DNA of 64,000 nucleotides from the NCBI RefSeq assembly GCF_016446285.1, contig NZ_CP054140.1, forward strand, positions 1,469,501-1,533,500, in the 5' to 3' direction. Shown here in pieces: positions 17,681-26,181 of this stretch (position 1 is the first letter of the stretch; every line of letters starts with the position of its first letter). The translations under genes and the position numbers were made by a program. Origin of the DNA: Desulfobulbus oligotrophicus. Its GTDB lineage: Bacteria; Desulfobacterota; Desulfobulbia; Desulfobulbales; Desulfobulbaceae. The notes below the pieces were generated by a model that saw only the letters and a program-made list of their open reading frames with translations, did not search any database and was not told the DNA's origin.

Positions 17681-18397
17681 CTACTGTCGTATTATTTCGG
17701 TTCCCGGAGCGGTGTTAAGTTGGAGTAATAATTGTACTTTTTGTCGATCTCCCCGTTGAAGGGCATTCAGGCGAATGTTGGTAAATTTTAGTTCGGTCAT
17801 GGCTCCGAAATGGTCCTCCATGAGCAATCGATCAATAATCAGACTGGAGGTGAACCAGAGCTGTACACGTTTAATTTGAGGGTGTGGCTGCCTGGGGGTG
17901 AGCAAAACACTTTCCAGATCTTTTGGGGGTTCATTGAGTAAAAAAGATGCATCACCCTGTGCTGCTATAAATTCGTCCACAAGCTTTTTGGTGCCAGTGA
18001 AAATAGCATACGTTATATCGGTTTCCAGATCATGTGCCGGGGAGATAATGAGCTGCTTGTCTTCCGGTGTATAAATCGAAAGCGTTGTGCCATCGTTGAT
18101 AATCGTCTGTTCCAGTGCACCTGTGTAATTCCATCGCATAATCCCCTGTTTGGTCGAGGGGGGGGAGCTGGTATCGGTCAGACGATAAAAAACCGCGTTC
18201 CCTGTACCCTGTTTAATCCGACCACTGTTTTGCGTTGTCTGGGAAAAATTAAATTCCAGGCTGTGGAGCTGCTGATACTGCTTCTGCAATTGCGTTACCT
18301 GCTGTTCAGGAGTCGGAGGGGACGCCGCAGCAACAGGCGAGGCAAAATACAGCATCAGAATTGTGAGTATCAGACACAGGGGTAAGTGCTTATACAT
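17681..18397 (-). CDS. lolA: LolA-like outer-membrane lipoprotein carrier
   Basis: A 238-residue periplasmic protein, started at ATG 18397 since a clean signal peptide (MYKHLPLCLILTILMLYFAS) begins there. The mature part has LolA features: LHSLEFNFSQTTQNSGRIKQGTGNAVF, GIMRWNYTGALEQTIINDGTTL and PEDKQLI, forming the open beta-barrel that ferries lipoproteins from LolCDE to LolB. It overlaps the end of murI by eight bases. Diversity within LolA/LolA-like families leaves some doubt about true function. Confidence 0.85.
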   Translation of the reverse strand: MYKHLPLCLILTILMLYFASPVAAASPPTPEQQVTQLQKQYQQLHSLEFNFSQTTQNSGRIKQGTGNAVFYRLTDTSSPPSTKQGIMRWNYTGALEQTIINDGTTLSIYTPEDKQLIISPAHDLETDITYAIFTGTKKLVDEFIAAQGDASFLLNEPPKDLESVLLTPRQPHPQIKRVQLWFTSSLIIDRLLMEDHFGAMTELKFTNIRLNALQRGDRQKVQLLLQLNTAPGTEIIRQ

Positions 18398-19178
18398 CGG
18401 TTTTCTCCAGTGTAACAGAGCGACCAAAAATTGTGCTGGCAAGATCGTGCACCGGTGCAGGTATGTCGGAAACAAAGAAACGACTTGATTGTTCCGGGCA
18501 GTAAAGTTCGCTGCGCATCTTCTCGTCAGCGGCAAGAAGAGCTTTGAGGTGCAAAGCTACTTCAACTGAAGAGTCAATAATCTGTACTCGGCGGCCGATC
18601 CGAGGAACAATAATCTTCTTGAGCAAAGGGTAGTGCGTGCAACCAAGGATTAAGGTGTCAATTTGTTTGTCCCGGAGAGGCCGCAGGTAGTTCTTAACTA
18701 TCATCTTTGTTTCGCGCCGCCCCAGCCAGCCCTCTTCAACCAAAGGAACGAGGAGTGGACAGGCCTGGTTGTACACCCTGCAGTCAGATCTTGCCGCCTG
18801 AAGTCGCTGCTCGTACAGACCGGAATTGATGGTGGCTCTTGTTCCGATCAGGCCGATTTTTCCTGTTTCACTCACAGAGACTGCCCTTGCCACGGCCGGC
18901 GAAATAACATCAATAATCCGTTGACTGTACGTATTTCGCAAGAAGGTCGAGGCAGTGCTTGCAGCGGAATTACAGGCAATAACAATCAGTTTTGCGCCCT
19001 GATTCAGTAAAAAATCGGTATTGCGATGGGAGTATTCCGTGATCATGGCCGGACTTTTTGAACCATACGGCGTCCGGGCAAGATCTCCAAGGTAGACAAA
19101 GGGATAGCCCGGGCAACACTGCTCAATAGCGCGGGCAACAGTCATACCCCCGACTCCGGAGTCAAAGATGCCGATCAT
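18390..19178 (-). CDS. murI: Glutamate racemase
   Basis: A 262-residue glutamate racemase that makes D-glutamate for peptidoglycan. The start IGIFDSGVGGMTVARAI, and the two catalytic cysteines, Cys69 in VIACNSAAST and Cys180 in LGCTHYPLL, are intact. The stop overlaps the lolA start, so both cell-envelope genes are translated from one message. No strong ribosome site is visible at the ATG. Confidence 0.96.
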   Translation of the reverse strand: MIGIFDSGVGGMTVARAIEQCCPGYPFVYLGDLARTPYGSKSPAMITEYSHRNTDFLLNQGAKLIVIACNSAASTASTFLRNTYSQRIIDVISPAVARAVSVSETGKIGLIGTRATINSGLYEQRLQAARSDCRVYNQACPLLVPLVEEGWLGRRETKMIVKNYLRPLRDKQIDTLILGCTHYPLLKKIIVPRIGRRVQIIDSSVEVALHLKALLAADEKMRSELYCPEQSSRFFVSDIPAPVHDLASTIFGRSVTLEKTDV

Positions 19179-19380
19179 GACAAGCTGATGATTTTACTTG
19201 CAAACTATTGGCTGTGGTTCGGTGGTGCACAGGATGAACAGAACATATTACTGAAGTGCGCACTGAAAACTCTGTCAGGTCGGATATATTTATCACAAGG
19301 AGCGTCCGGATGTACGACTTTTTGATGAGCAACACTTGGGGTGATTCTTTTAGCCCGTGCCTTTTTACAAGAAACTACCT

Positions 19381-19818
19381 TTATTTTGTTCTGTTTTTAG
19401 TACGCATTTCTATAGCTTTGCGCAGATTTTCAGGTAATCCTCGTTCTTTCCCCGATTGCGAGCGTTTTTCGGAAAGTGCTTTTGAACAGAGAGGCTGTCG
19501 TGCCGAAAAACCATGCTTTTTTCGGTATTCCCTGGAGGTGAGCCCATGTGATCTTAAATGTTTCGGAGAGAGCATTTTAAACTCCTGCCCACATTCCAAA
19601 CAGATAATTTTATTCCTCTGTATGGATTTTTTGGGGTCCATTACAGGGTTGGTCTCTTCGGGTTCTGCTTCAATTCCGTTGGCCTCAGCCTCCTGAAGAG
19701 ATTTTAAGGTCTGAAAGGTATCATTAAGAGCAGCTTTTATTTCTTCGGTGGTCATTTGTTTACTGCTGATCTGTGACTGAATTATTTCAGCGGTCATTTC
19801 AACAAGGGATTTGCTCAT
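19381..19818 (-). CDS. MucR/Ros-type zinc-finger transcription regulator
   Basis: A 145-residue MucR/Ros protein. An N-terminal helical region (1-60) ends in an acidic linker; the DNA-binding part has Cys73, Cys76, His87 and His91 (CLECGQEF...HLRSHGL) followed by the family SREYRKKHGF and a basic tail. Relatives regulate exopolysaccharide, motility and cell-cycle genes in alphaproteobacteria, with the N-terminal part forming oligomers. Targets here are unknown. A strong CAGGAG lies eight bases before the ATG. It sits alone between murI and a 650-base gap, consistent with its own, perhaps autoregulated, promoter. Confidence 0.88.
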   Translation of the reverse strand: MSKSLVEMTAEIIQSQISSKQMTTEEIKAALNDTFQTLKSLQEAEANGIEAEPEETNPVMDPKKSIQRNKIICLECGQEFKMLSPKHLRSHGLTSREYRKKHGFSARQPLCSKALSEKRSQSGKERGLPENLRKAIEMRTKNRTK

Positions 19819-20469
19819 TGTGATCTCCTGTGCAGAAAGATGAAGACTATTACTATTATTTTACCACTGTACAAGAATAGAGCATGTATGTATCAAATGC
19901 AAAGTTTTATTTCTTTAAAAGGACACATTTTCACATACAGCAGTACTGATAGCAGAGAGATCGAAAATCTGACCAATTATTCTTACCTGTTTGAGGAATA
20001 AATTTTATTTGATTGGCCGAGGATGAGGCGTGATTGCGATAGATGTTCTTGTATCACCGTGTTACATTTTTGAATGTCCTGATCAACTGTCTTCAAAATA
20101 GTATTTCTGGTCAGTCGCTCTAGAATAATGAAGGTTTCGAGGAAATAGTACAGATGATTTTAAATCATCACTGCTCAGGTCTTTTCCTGCAGTAAAATTT
20201 GTGACGAAATAATAGTTCGGGTTGATAGCAGTTTGGACGGTTGCATCATATTTCTTTTGGCGCACAGGCCAAGCAGCAGGAGAGGAGAGGTATCTGCCGG
20301 CTGGAATCCGGTGCAGTTCAACGTTGTGTTGCAGATGTTTCATAAAAGGGGACACCGCAATTGACAAATACCGTTGACAGTAAGAAGGACAGGTATTAAT
20401 TTTTTTCTCCATATCTAACGAATTGGTTATTGTTTGAACCTTTAAATAGAGCGTGTGTGAGGTACAGTT
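19819..20469. other. Long intergenic region upstream of the MucR-like gene
   Basis: About 650 AT-rich bases. On the reverse strand a candidate MucR promoter reads TTGCAT, 17 bases, TATTCT (19874-19902). A 17-base palindrome GATGATTTTAAATCATC lies at 20153-20169. AT-rich palindromes fit a MucR-type target, but that is inference. One weak open frame (20083-20412, reverse) is listed separately. Confidence 0.45.
20083..20412 (-). CDS. Doubtful hypothetical ORF, 109 residues
   Basis: An open frame from ATG 20412 gives a 109-residue protein beginning MEKKINTCPSYCQRYL and rich in Tyr, Ser and Asn. It has no recognisable domain, signal peptide or ribosome site. It fills an otherwise empty gap between two genes, so it may be real, but chance cannot be excluded. 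Confidence 0.25.
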   Translation of the reverse strand: MEKKINTCPSYCQRYLSIAVSPFMKHLQHNVELHRIPAGRYLSSPAAWPVRQKKYDATVQTAINPNYYFVTNFTAGKDLSSDDLKSSVLFPRNLHYSRATDQKYYFEDS

Positions 20470-20742
20470 ATGCCAGTGTACGAGTACGAATGCAGCGGGT
20501 GTAAGAAAATTTTTGAAATACAACAGCGTATCGCCGATGCTCCTGTTTCAACCTGTCCGGAATGTGGTGCTGATGTGAAAAAGCTCATTTCCATGAGTTC
20601 TTTTCAGCTCAAAGGTGGCGGTTGGTACGCTGATGGATACAGCTCAGCAGATAAGGGCTCCTGTGCCGACACAGGATCGGCACCATCCTGCCCGGCAGGA
20701 GCAGGTGGTTCCTGTTGCCAATGCCCGGCGGCGGCAAGCTGA
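20470..20742 (+). CDS. FmdB-family zinc-ribbon protein
   Basis: A 90-residue FmdB-type protein. The N-terminal zinc ribbon has Cys8, Cys11, Cys29 and Cys32 (MPVYEYECSGC...CPECG), followed by the family's IS/SMSSFQLKGGGWYADGY segment. The low-complexity tail ends in a second cysteine cluster, GGSCCQCPAAAS. FmdB proteins are putative regulators; their function is not settled. A GAGG site lies upstream and a strong terminator follows. Confidence 0.9.
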   Translation: MPVYEYECSGCKKIFEIQQRIADAPVSTCPECGADVKKLISMSSFQLKGGGWYADGYSSADKGSCADTGSAPSCPAGAGGSCCQCPAAAS

Positions 20743-20769
20743 CCGAAATCTTTTGTTTGCAGATCTGAA

Positions 20770-20791
20770 CCCGGCCATGTGCCGGGTTTTT
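20770..20791 (+). terminator. Rho-independent terminator after the FmdB-like gene
   Basis: CCCGGC (20770-20775) pairs with GCCGGG (20781-20786), then TTTTTC follows. It also separates the convergent queA. Confidence 0.85.
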
Positions 20792-20823
20792 CATTTTCAG
20801 ACGATGGAAAGATCATGCCTGCG

Positions 20824-21924
20824 CTACGGTTTGCTGATGATGGCCATGGCATCCCCATAGGAGAAAAATCGATAACCACTGTCGGCAGCCTGCTGGTAGG
20901 CCTCAAGGATGCGTTGTCGCCCGGCTAGTGCAGAGACAAGGAGGAGTAGTGATGATTTCGGCAGATGGAAGTTGGTGATCAGGTTGTCCACCGTACGAAA
21001 CCGGAACCCGGGATAGATATACAGATCGCACTCGCCGGTTCCCGGCTGGATATTGCCGTGCGGATCAGTAATAAACTCAAGGGTCCGCACGGTCGTGGTT
21101 CCCACTGCCCAGATTCTTCTGTTTTGATTTTTTGCCCGTTGGATGACAGCCGCTGTCTCAGGAGAGACTGTGTACCATTCCTTGTGAATACTATGCTTTC
21201 GAATATCTGAAGTCCGTATCGGTGCAAAGGTGCCATATCCGACATGCAGAAGTATGTCGGCGATTTCAACACCTTTGCTCTGTATCTGCGTTAACAGTTG
21301 ATCTGTAAAATGAAGCCCGGCCGTTGGAGCGGCAACTGAACCGGTTTGATACGCATATCGGGTCTGGTAACGGTCTTGGTCTGCAGCCAGATGGCCTGTG
21401 GGGCGGTTGATGTAGGGCGGTAACGGTATCTGACCATGATGTTCGAGGAGTTGCTCCAGACTCTGTGTGTTTTGCAGGTGAAACTGTAAGGTAACCTCTG
21501 CCTTACCGTCCGGATGGAGGGTGTTGATACGTGCCTGCAGCTGCTCACTGAAAAAAATCAGGCTGCCGATTTTTGGCCGTTTGGCACTTTTAATGAGAGC
21601 AGGTGCCACTGCCTCTGACCATTGTCCACCCGTTGAGCTGGAAATACTGTGAGGGAAAGACAGAAGAAACAACTCAGCCCTGCCTCCGGTCTCCTTGTGA
21701 CCGAGCAGCCGGGCGGGAAATACCTTGGTGGTATTAACGACAAGTACGTCACCCGGCCGGAAAAATGTAGAAATATCGGTGAAGATACGGTGACCGATAG
21801 CTTGAGTGTTCAGGTCCAGTATGAGCAGACGAGAGCGGTCACGTTGAGGTGCCGGAAACTGGGCAATCTGATCAGCCGGAAGGTCGTAATCGTAATCAGA
21901 TAATTGGTAAGAGAGTTTAGGCAT
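20824..21924 (-). CDS. queA: tRNA preQ1(34) S-adenosylmethionine ribosyltransferase-isomerase
   Basis: A 366-residue QueA that transfers the ribose of SAM to preQ1 in the tRNA wobble position, giving epoxyqueuosine. Family motifs are present from LPADQIAQFPAPQRDRSRLL at the start, through TAGLHFTDQLL, HVGYGTFAPI, VGTTTVRTLE, to LITNFHLPKSSLLLLVSAL near the end. It runs divergent from mqnB and converges with the FmdB-like gene. No other queuosine genes are in the window. Confidence 0.96.
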   Translation of the reverse strand: MPKLSYQLSDYDYDLPADQIAQFPAPQRDRSRLLILDLNTQAIGHRIFTDISTFFRPGDVLVVNTTKVFPARLLGHKETGGRAELFLLSFPHSISSSTGGQWSEAVAPALIKSAKRPKIGSLIFFSEQLQARINTLHPDGKAEVTLQFHLQNTQSLEQLLEHHGQIPLPPYINRPTGHLAADQDRYQTRYAYQTGSVAAPTAGLHFTDQLLTQIQSKGVEIADILLHVGYGTFAPIRTSDIRKHSIHKEWYTVSPETAAVIQRAKNQNRRIWAVGTTTVRTLEFITDPHGNIQPGTGECDLYIYPGFRFRTVDNLITNFHLPKSSLLLLVSALAGRQRILEAYQQAADSGYRFFSYGDAMAIISKP

Positions 21925-22062
21925 AGTTTCTGGTCAAGAAAGGACTGGTGATTTACTTGCAAAGCCCGATAGCCTACTTTACATTGAGGTAAATGTCTTG
22001 ACTAAATCTGTGAAAAAATGGGTGTGCCAAAAGAAGCTCCCTGGTCTGTAGAGGAAGAACTG

Positions 22063-22725
22063 ATGATACTGTTGACAGCCGCAACAGATATTGAAATGGG
22101 AGCTTTTCTTCATGCTTACCCCTTGCCTCAAGGTGTATCAACGTTGCTGACCGGTGTTGGACCGGTGGAAGCAGCGGTTCGTGTGTCCGCTTTTCTGGCT
22201 GCAAGCGTACCTCCACCATCTGCTGTCGTGAATTTTGGTGTTGCTGGTGCCTATGTGCTTGCCGGTCGAGAAAATGCGGCGCTGCTCGACATCTGTCTGG
22301 CTGAGCGTGAAGTGCTGGCTGATTTAGGAATCTGTGAGCAGGACGAGGTGCAGACTTTACATGGTACAGGCTTTGCGCTTGAGTCTTGTGTTGAGCTGGA
22401 TATCGAACTGCTGGTACGGGCGGCCCGGATACTGACAGCAGCGAAGATTCCTTTCAAACAGGGTGTTTTTGCCACGGTCAGCTGTGTCAGCGGAACGCAA
22501 AAACGGGGAGCACTCATAGCAGAGCAGCATCACGCACTGTGTGAGAACATGGAAGGGTTTGCCGTGGCCAGAGCATGCCGCTATTTTGGAGTACCGATGT
22601 TTGAATTGCGTTGTATCTCCAACACCGTTATTGATCGGAAATTGCAGGATTGGCAACTGCGTGAAGCTTGCAACAACTGTGGTGCTGCGATCGCTTCTCT
22701 TATTAATGGACTCAGGGATGACTGA
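22063..22725 (+). CDS. mqnB: Futalosine hydrolase
   Basis: A 220-residue nucleoside-phosphorylase-fold protein. ATG 22063 is chosen for the GAGGAAG site five bases upstream; the frame is open further back. The start MILLTAATDIEM, the glycine-rich TGVGPVEAAVR and VNFGVAGAY, and the substrate-region CENMEGFAVARACRYFGVP match MqnB, which splits futalosine to hypoxanthine and dehypoxanthine futalosine in menaquinone synthesis. mqnD overlaps its last eight bases, which secures the call over other MTA/SAH nucleosidase relatives. Confidence 0.92.
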   Translation: MILLTAATDIEMGAFLHAYPLPQGVSTLLTGVGPVEAAVRVSAFLAASVPPPSAVVNFGVAGAYVLAGRENAALLDICLAEREVLADLGICEQDEVQTLHGTGFALESCVELDIELLVRAARILTAAKIPFKQGVFATVSCVSGTQKRGALIAEQHHALCENMEGFAVARACRYFGVPMFELRCISNTVIDRKLQDWQLREACNNCGAAIASLINGLRDD

Positions 22726-23563
22726 TACTGTTTCACTACGCCTTGGCTATTCTCCGTGCCCCAATGATACGTACATCTTCAATGCCCTGGTGCATGGGCG
22801 TATTCCCCTTCATCGGTGCAGGATTGCCGGTGTTCAGCTTGAAGATGTCGAGACCCTCAATGAATGGGCTCTTGAGGAAAAATTGGATATCACCAAACTT
22901 TCCTTTCATGCCTTTGCTCATGCCCGGGATCACTATACCTTGCTGCAATCCGGTGCAGCGTTGGGGAGAGGGTGCGGCCCCTTGCTGATCACCAGCAGCC
23001 GCAGTAAACCTGCTCGTCCGGCTGATTGGAAAATCGCAATTCCGGGAAAGTACACCACTGCAGCCCTGCTGCTTCGTCTTTTTCAGCCCGCATGTCGCCG
23101 TCTGGTGGTTATGCGTTTTGATCAGATTATGACTGCTCTGGCAACGGGTGAGGTTGATGCCGGGGTGATCATTCATGAAAGCCGGTTTACCTACCAAAGT
23201 TTGGGATTTTGCTGTCTTCAGGATTTAGGCGAGTGGTGGGAGCAGACCACAGGCCTGCCTATTCCCCTGGGCTGCATTGCTGCAAAAAAATCCATTCCCA
23301 CAGCGGTGCGGCAGGAGTTTGATCAGGCTATTGCCGCAAGTATTCGTTGGGCTGATGCGCACAGCGAAGCAGGGTGGGAGTATATCCGTACTCATGCCCA
23401 GGAAATGGACATTCAGGTTATGCGCAACCATATCGGACTGTATGTCAACGAATTTTCAAAAGACATCGGCAACGAAGGCAGGCGTGCAATCCGTGAGCTG
23501 CTCAGGCGCGGTGCAGAGACAGGTCTTTTCCCTGTATATGATGATGAGAGGAGCGAGGAGTAG
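22718..23563 (+). CDS. mqnD: 1,4-dihydroxy-6-naphthoate synthase
   Basis: 281 residues from ATG 22718, overlapping the end of mqnB; upstream in-frame codons fall inside mqnB. It starts with the MqnD hallmark LRLGYSPCPNDTYIFNALVHG, followed by EDVETLNEWA and the solute-binding-like region with GRGCGPLLI and GEVDAGVIIHESRFTY. The enzyme converts cyclic dehypoxanthine futalosine to 1,4-dihydroxy-6-naphthoate. mqnA, mqnC and the late steps must be elsewhere. Confidence 0.95.
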   Translation: MTDTVSLRLGYSPCPNDTYIFNALVHGRIPLHRCRIAGVQLEDVETLNEWALEEKLDITKLSFHAFAHARDHYTLLQSGAALGRGCGPLLITSSRSKPARPADWKIAIPGKYTTAALLLRLFQPACRRLVVMRFDQIMTALATGEVDAGVIIHESRFTYQSLGFCCLQDLGEWWEQTTGLPIPLGCIAAKKSIPTAVRQEFDQAIAASIRWADAHSEAGWEYIRTHAQEMDIQVMRNHIGLYVNEFSKDIGNEGRRAIRELLRRGAETGLFPVYDDERSEE

Positions 23564-23565
23564 GT

Positions 23566-24231
23566 ATGGATGGGGTGCCGGTATGGGGTTGTGTGCTTAT
23601 CGGTGGTAAAAGCCGACGTATGGGACGCGCCAAACATCTCCTTGAGCAGGATGGCATCACCTGGATTGAGCGGACAGTCTGCCTGCTTGAGACCATGGTT
23701 GAACAGGTTGTGATCGCCGGTGCCGGGGAGTTGCCCCGATCGTTGTCCAGCATACCACGGGTTGATGATGTGCCGGGTATTGGTGGTCCGTTGGCAGGTA
23801 TTCTTGCTGTTTTTCGTCGGTACCCCCAGGTTTCGTGGCTGATTACAGCCTGTGATCAACCGGAGATCAGTCCAGCTGCCCTGTGCTGGTTACTCGAACA
23901 GCGGCAGCCGGGAGTGATGGCAATACTGCCGAGTTTGGCTGCAGATGGTCGTCTTGAGCCGTTATTTGCCTATTATGATCAACAGTGTCACCATCTGCTG
24001 GAAACAATGGCGGCAAAGAGAGCGTTTCGTTTGAGTGGTCTCCGGACAGAGGCGGGAGTCATCACTCCGCAGCCGCCACTCAGGCTGCAGTGCTGCTGGC
24101 GTAATGTAAACACCCCTCAGGAGTTGGCACAAAATAGAGGTGATCAATCGTCTCATGAGCAGGGGAGGGACCAGGCATACGGTATGTGCCCTTCTCAAGG
24201 GGCGAGCGGGTTACCAGCTGATGGGGTGTAA
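23566..24231 (+). CDS. mobA: Molybdenum cofactor guanylyltransferase MobA
   Basis: A 221-residue MobA-type nucleotidyltransferase that joins GMP to molybdopterin for bis-MGD enzymes. The GTP-binding LIGGKSRRMGRAKHLL opens the Rossmann-like core, with DVPGIGGPLAGIL and the metal-binding TACDQPE. NVNTPQEL is the usual C-terminal motif; the following 30 residues (Gln/Gly/Ser-rich) are an atypical tail that may only reflect a missing stop. It starts two bases after mqnD with a GAGGAG site. Menaquinone and Mo/W cofactor genes here form one transcript. Confidence 0.9.
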   Translation: MDGVPVWGCVLIGGKSRRMGRAKHLLEQDGITWIERTVCLLETMVEQVVIAGAGELPRSLSSIPRVDDVPGIGGPLAGILAVFRRYPQVSWLITACDQPEISPAALCWLLEQRQPGVMAILPSLAADGRLEPLFAYYDQQCHHLLETMAAKRAFRLSGLRTEAGVITPQPPLRLQCCWRNVNTPQELAQNRGDQSSHEQGRDQAYGMCPSQGASGLPADGV

Positions 24232-24331
24232 ATGCTACTTGGTGGACAGCTGCCGGATCGAGCGGGTCGTTGCAGTTTTACCCCTTGTCGCGGGGTATAC
24301 CCGAGGGGTTGATGTAAAAGGGAATGGTTGA

Positions 24332-25069
24332 ATGACAGGTCGGGAAGGAACAGATCAGCAGCAATGGCGGGAGGGGATCGGCAGATTGGAGCGTTTTTTT
24401 ATTCTCACTGCCGCAGAATGCCCATACGCTATGGGGAAAAAAGCCGTCTATCATCAGGCTGCATTCAGCAGGCTTAACGATGAGACCATGGCGTTGTTTC
24501 TTGAACATGGCTACCGCCGCAACGGCAACTGCATGTACAATATGCGTTGTCCGGATTGCTCCCTGTGCGTCCCGATCCGGCTGCGAACAGGACGACTGCA
24601 ACCAAATCGTAATCAGCGCCGGGTATGGAAAAAAAATCAGGATGTGGAGGTGGAGATTGCACCCCTCACCATGTCACAGGAAAATCTGACCCTTCTGCAG
24701 CGGTTTCTTTTCACCCGATTTCCCGAAGGGCAAAGCAGCGCTGAAAGTTATTACGGGGGATTTTTTATTACCAGTACCAGCCGCTGCTTTGAAGTCAGGT
24801 ATCGGGTCGAGGGACGGCTGTTAGGTGTGGCGATTGTAGATGCCGCCCCGTTGTGGCTAAACGCGATCTATTTTTTTTTCGATCCGGATCAGGGATGGCG
24901 AAGCCCTGGTACGCTCAATATCCTGACCCTTCACCATATCTGCACAGCTCAAAAGATTCCCCTGCTCTATCTGGGCTACTGGATCGACGGGCATGCCGGG
25001 ATGGGATACAAGAACGTATTTCGCCCCCATGAGCTCCTGATCAACGGTGTCTGGCAGGAAAAAGTTTAA
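24332..25069 (+). CDS. bpt: Aspartate/glutamate leucyltransferase
   Basis: A 245-residue Bpt, an ATE1-like aminoacyl-tRNA-protein transferase that puts Leu onto N-terminal Asp or Glu, making ClpS-recognised degrons. The cysteine knuckle is Cys67, Cys73, Cys76 and Cys79 (NCMYNMRCPDCSLC), followed by PIRLRTGRLQPNRNQRR and the transfer-domain YLGYWIDGHAGMGYKNVFRPHEL. It is the last gene of the mqnB-mqnD-mobA unit, beginning directly after a TGA, and converges with nadE. ClpS and ClpA lie 9-12 kb away. Confidence 0.93.
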   Translation: MTGREGTDQQQWREGIGRLERFFILTAAECPYAMGKKAVYHQAAFSRLNDETMALFLEHGYRRNGNCMYNMRCPDCSLCVPIRLRTGRLQPNRNQRRVWKKNQDVEVEIAPLTMSQENLTLLQRFLFTRFPEGQSSAESYYGGFFITSTSRCFEVRYRVEGRLLGVAIVDAAPLWLNAIYFFFDPDQGWRSPGTLNILTLHHICTAQKIPLLYLGYWIDGHAGMGYKNVFRPHELLINGVWQEKV

Positions 25070-25148
25070 GCAGATTTTCTCTGGTACGTGGTGACGGGCC
25101 AGGCACTGTTCTCATCGGTCTTTCCCTGTAGTTTGACAGGCATGCGGT

Positions 25149-26144
25149 TTAAGAAGAGATTTCCGGAACCTGACCGAGTAAAAAAGGTGCCAGGTGTAAG
25201 TATCTGGTTGTCTTTCGTTTTGTATCAATGTCAGCATAGACACGTTTTAACTGCTCCACGGTCAGGCCTGCTCCCCGGGCCACCTCTGCGATCGGCAACC
25301 CATTGTTTTTCCCATACAGACAGATGTCCATCCGTTCATAGGGCAACGAAAAGTAAAACTCATCCTGTCCCTGAGGAAGTGAATACGTGTCTGTGGTCGG
25401 GCGTCTGTTTCGGATCTCTTCCGGCACACCCAGATACTCTGCCAGCATGTACACCTGTGTTTTATAGAGATGGGCGATGGGTTTGACGTCTGCTGCACCG
25501 TCTCCCAGTTTGACAAAAAAACCCTGATCGTATTCCAATCGGTTTGGCGTGCCTATAACCGCATAGTGCATCCGGTCCGCATAGTAATATTCCAGCATCT
25601 TCCGGGTACGCTGTTTGAAATTAGTGGCGGCAACAATGGCGAGATAGGCGTTGAGCGGCAACCGCTTTTTTATAGTCTGACCATGGGGAGATTCGGCAAT
25701 AACACTGAAGTAGGTAAATCCCTGGTGGTCGGCAACGTTTGGGATAACGATCTTCGATTTCCAACCCTGACCGTACTCGGGAACAACCGACTGAACAGCC
25801 TGATCATACCGTTCATAAAAACGAATGGCTTCAAGAATAGGGGTGATGTCCTCGTCAATGGCTGTCACCCCGAAATGTTTGGCGAGTCTGCCGCTGATGC
25901 CGAGGGTTTCTTCGGAGGAATGCAATTCCGCCATCTGCAGGGCGATAACTTTTTCAGGTCCGAGCGCCCTAACCGCCAATGCTAAGCAGACACTGGAATC
26001 AATACCTCCGGAAATACCCAGGACCAATCCTCTTCGTTTAAGCTGTTGTACAAGCAGGTTTTTCAGTTGCAAACAGATTCTGTCGACTTCAGTCGCCAGA
26101 TCCAGGCTGAAAAGGTTTTGTGCGTAGGTCTTGTCAAAGCTCAT
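25149..26144 (-). CDS. nadE: NAD(+) synthase, ammonia-dependent type
   Basis: 331 residues from ATG 26144, set by AAGGAG six bases upstream. The PP-loop SGGIDSS (45-51) is intact; later GTPNRLEYDQGFFVKLGDGAADVKP is the NadE signature for deamido-NAD and Mg binding. It amidates deamido-NAD+ with ammonia; no glutaminase domain is fused. At 331 residues it is longer than typical ammonia-dependent NadE (about 245-275), with extra sequence around residues 110-190. It follows aspS by 37 bases in a hisS-aspS-nadE unit. Confidence 0.88.
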   Translation of the reverse strand: MSFDKTYAQNLFSLDLATEVDRICLQLKNLLVQQLKRRGLVLGISGGIDSSVCLALAVRALGPEKVIALQMAELHSSEETLGISGRLAKHFGVTAIDEDITPILEAIRFYERYDQAVQSVVPEYGQGWKSKIVIPNVADHQGFTYFSVIAESPHGQTIKKRLPLNAYLAIVAATNFKQRTRKMLEYYYADRMHYAVIGTPNRLEYDQGFFVKLGDGAADVKPIAHLYKTQVYMLAEYLGVPEEIRNRRPTTDTYSLPQGQDEFYFSLPYERMDICLYGKNNGLPIAEVARGAGLTVEQLKRVYADIDTKRKTTRYLHLAPFLLGQVPEISS

Positions 26145-26181
26145 TGCCGTCTCCTTTCGCTTGATACAACAGATAGAGGAT

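Noticed and set aside
25470-25985. 171-codon forward open frame inside nadE
   Set aside because: Antisense shadow of nadE, which has all its motifs.
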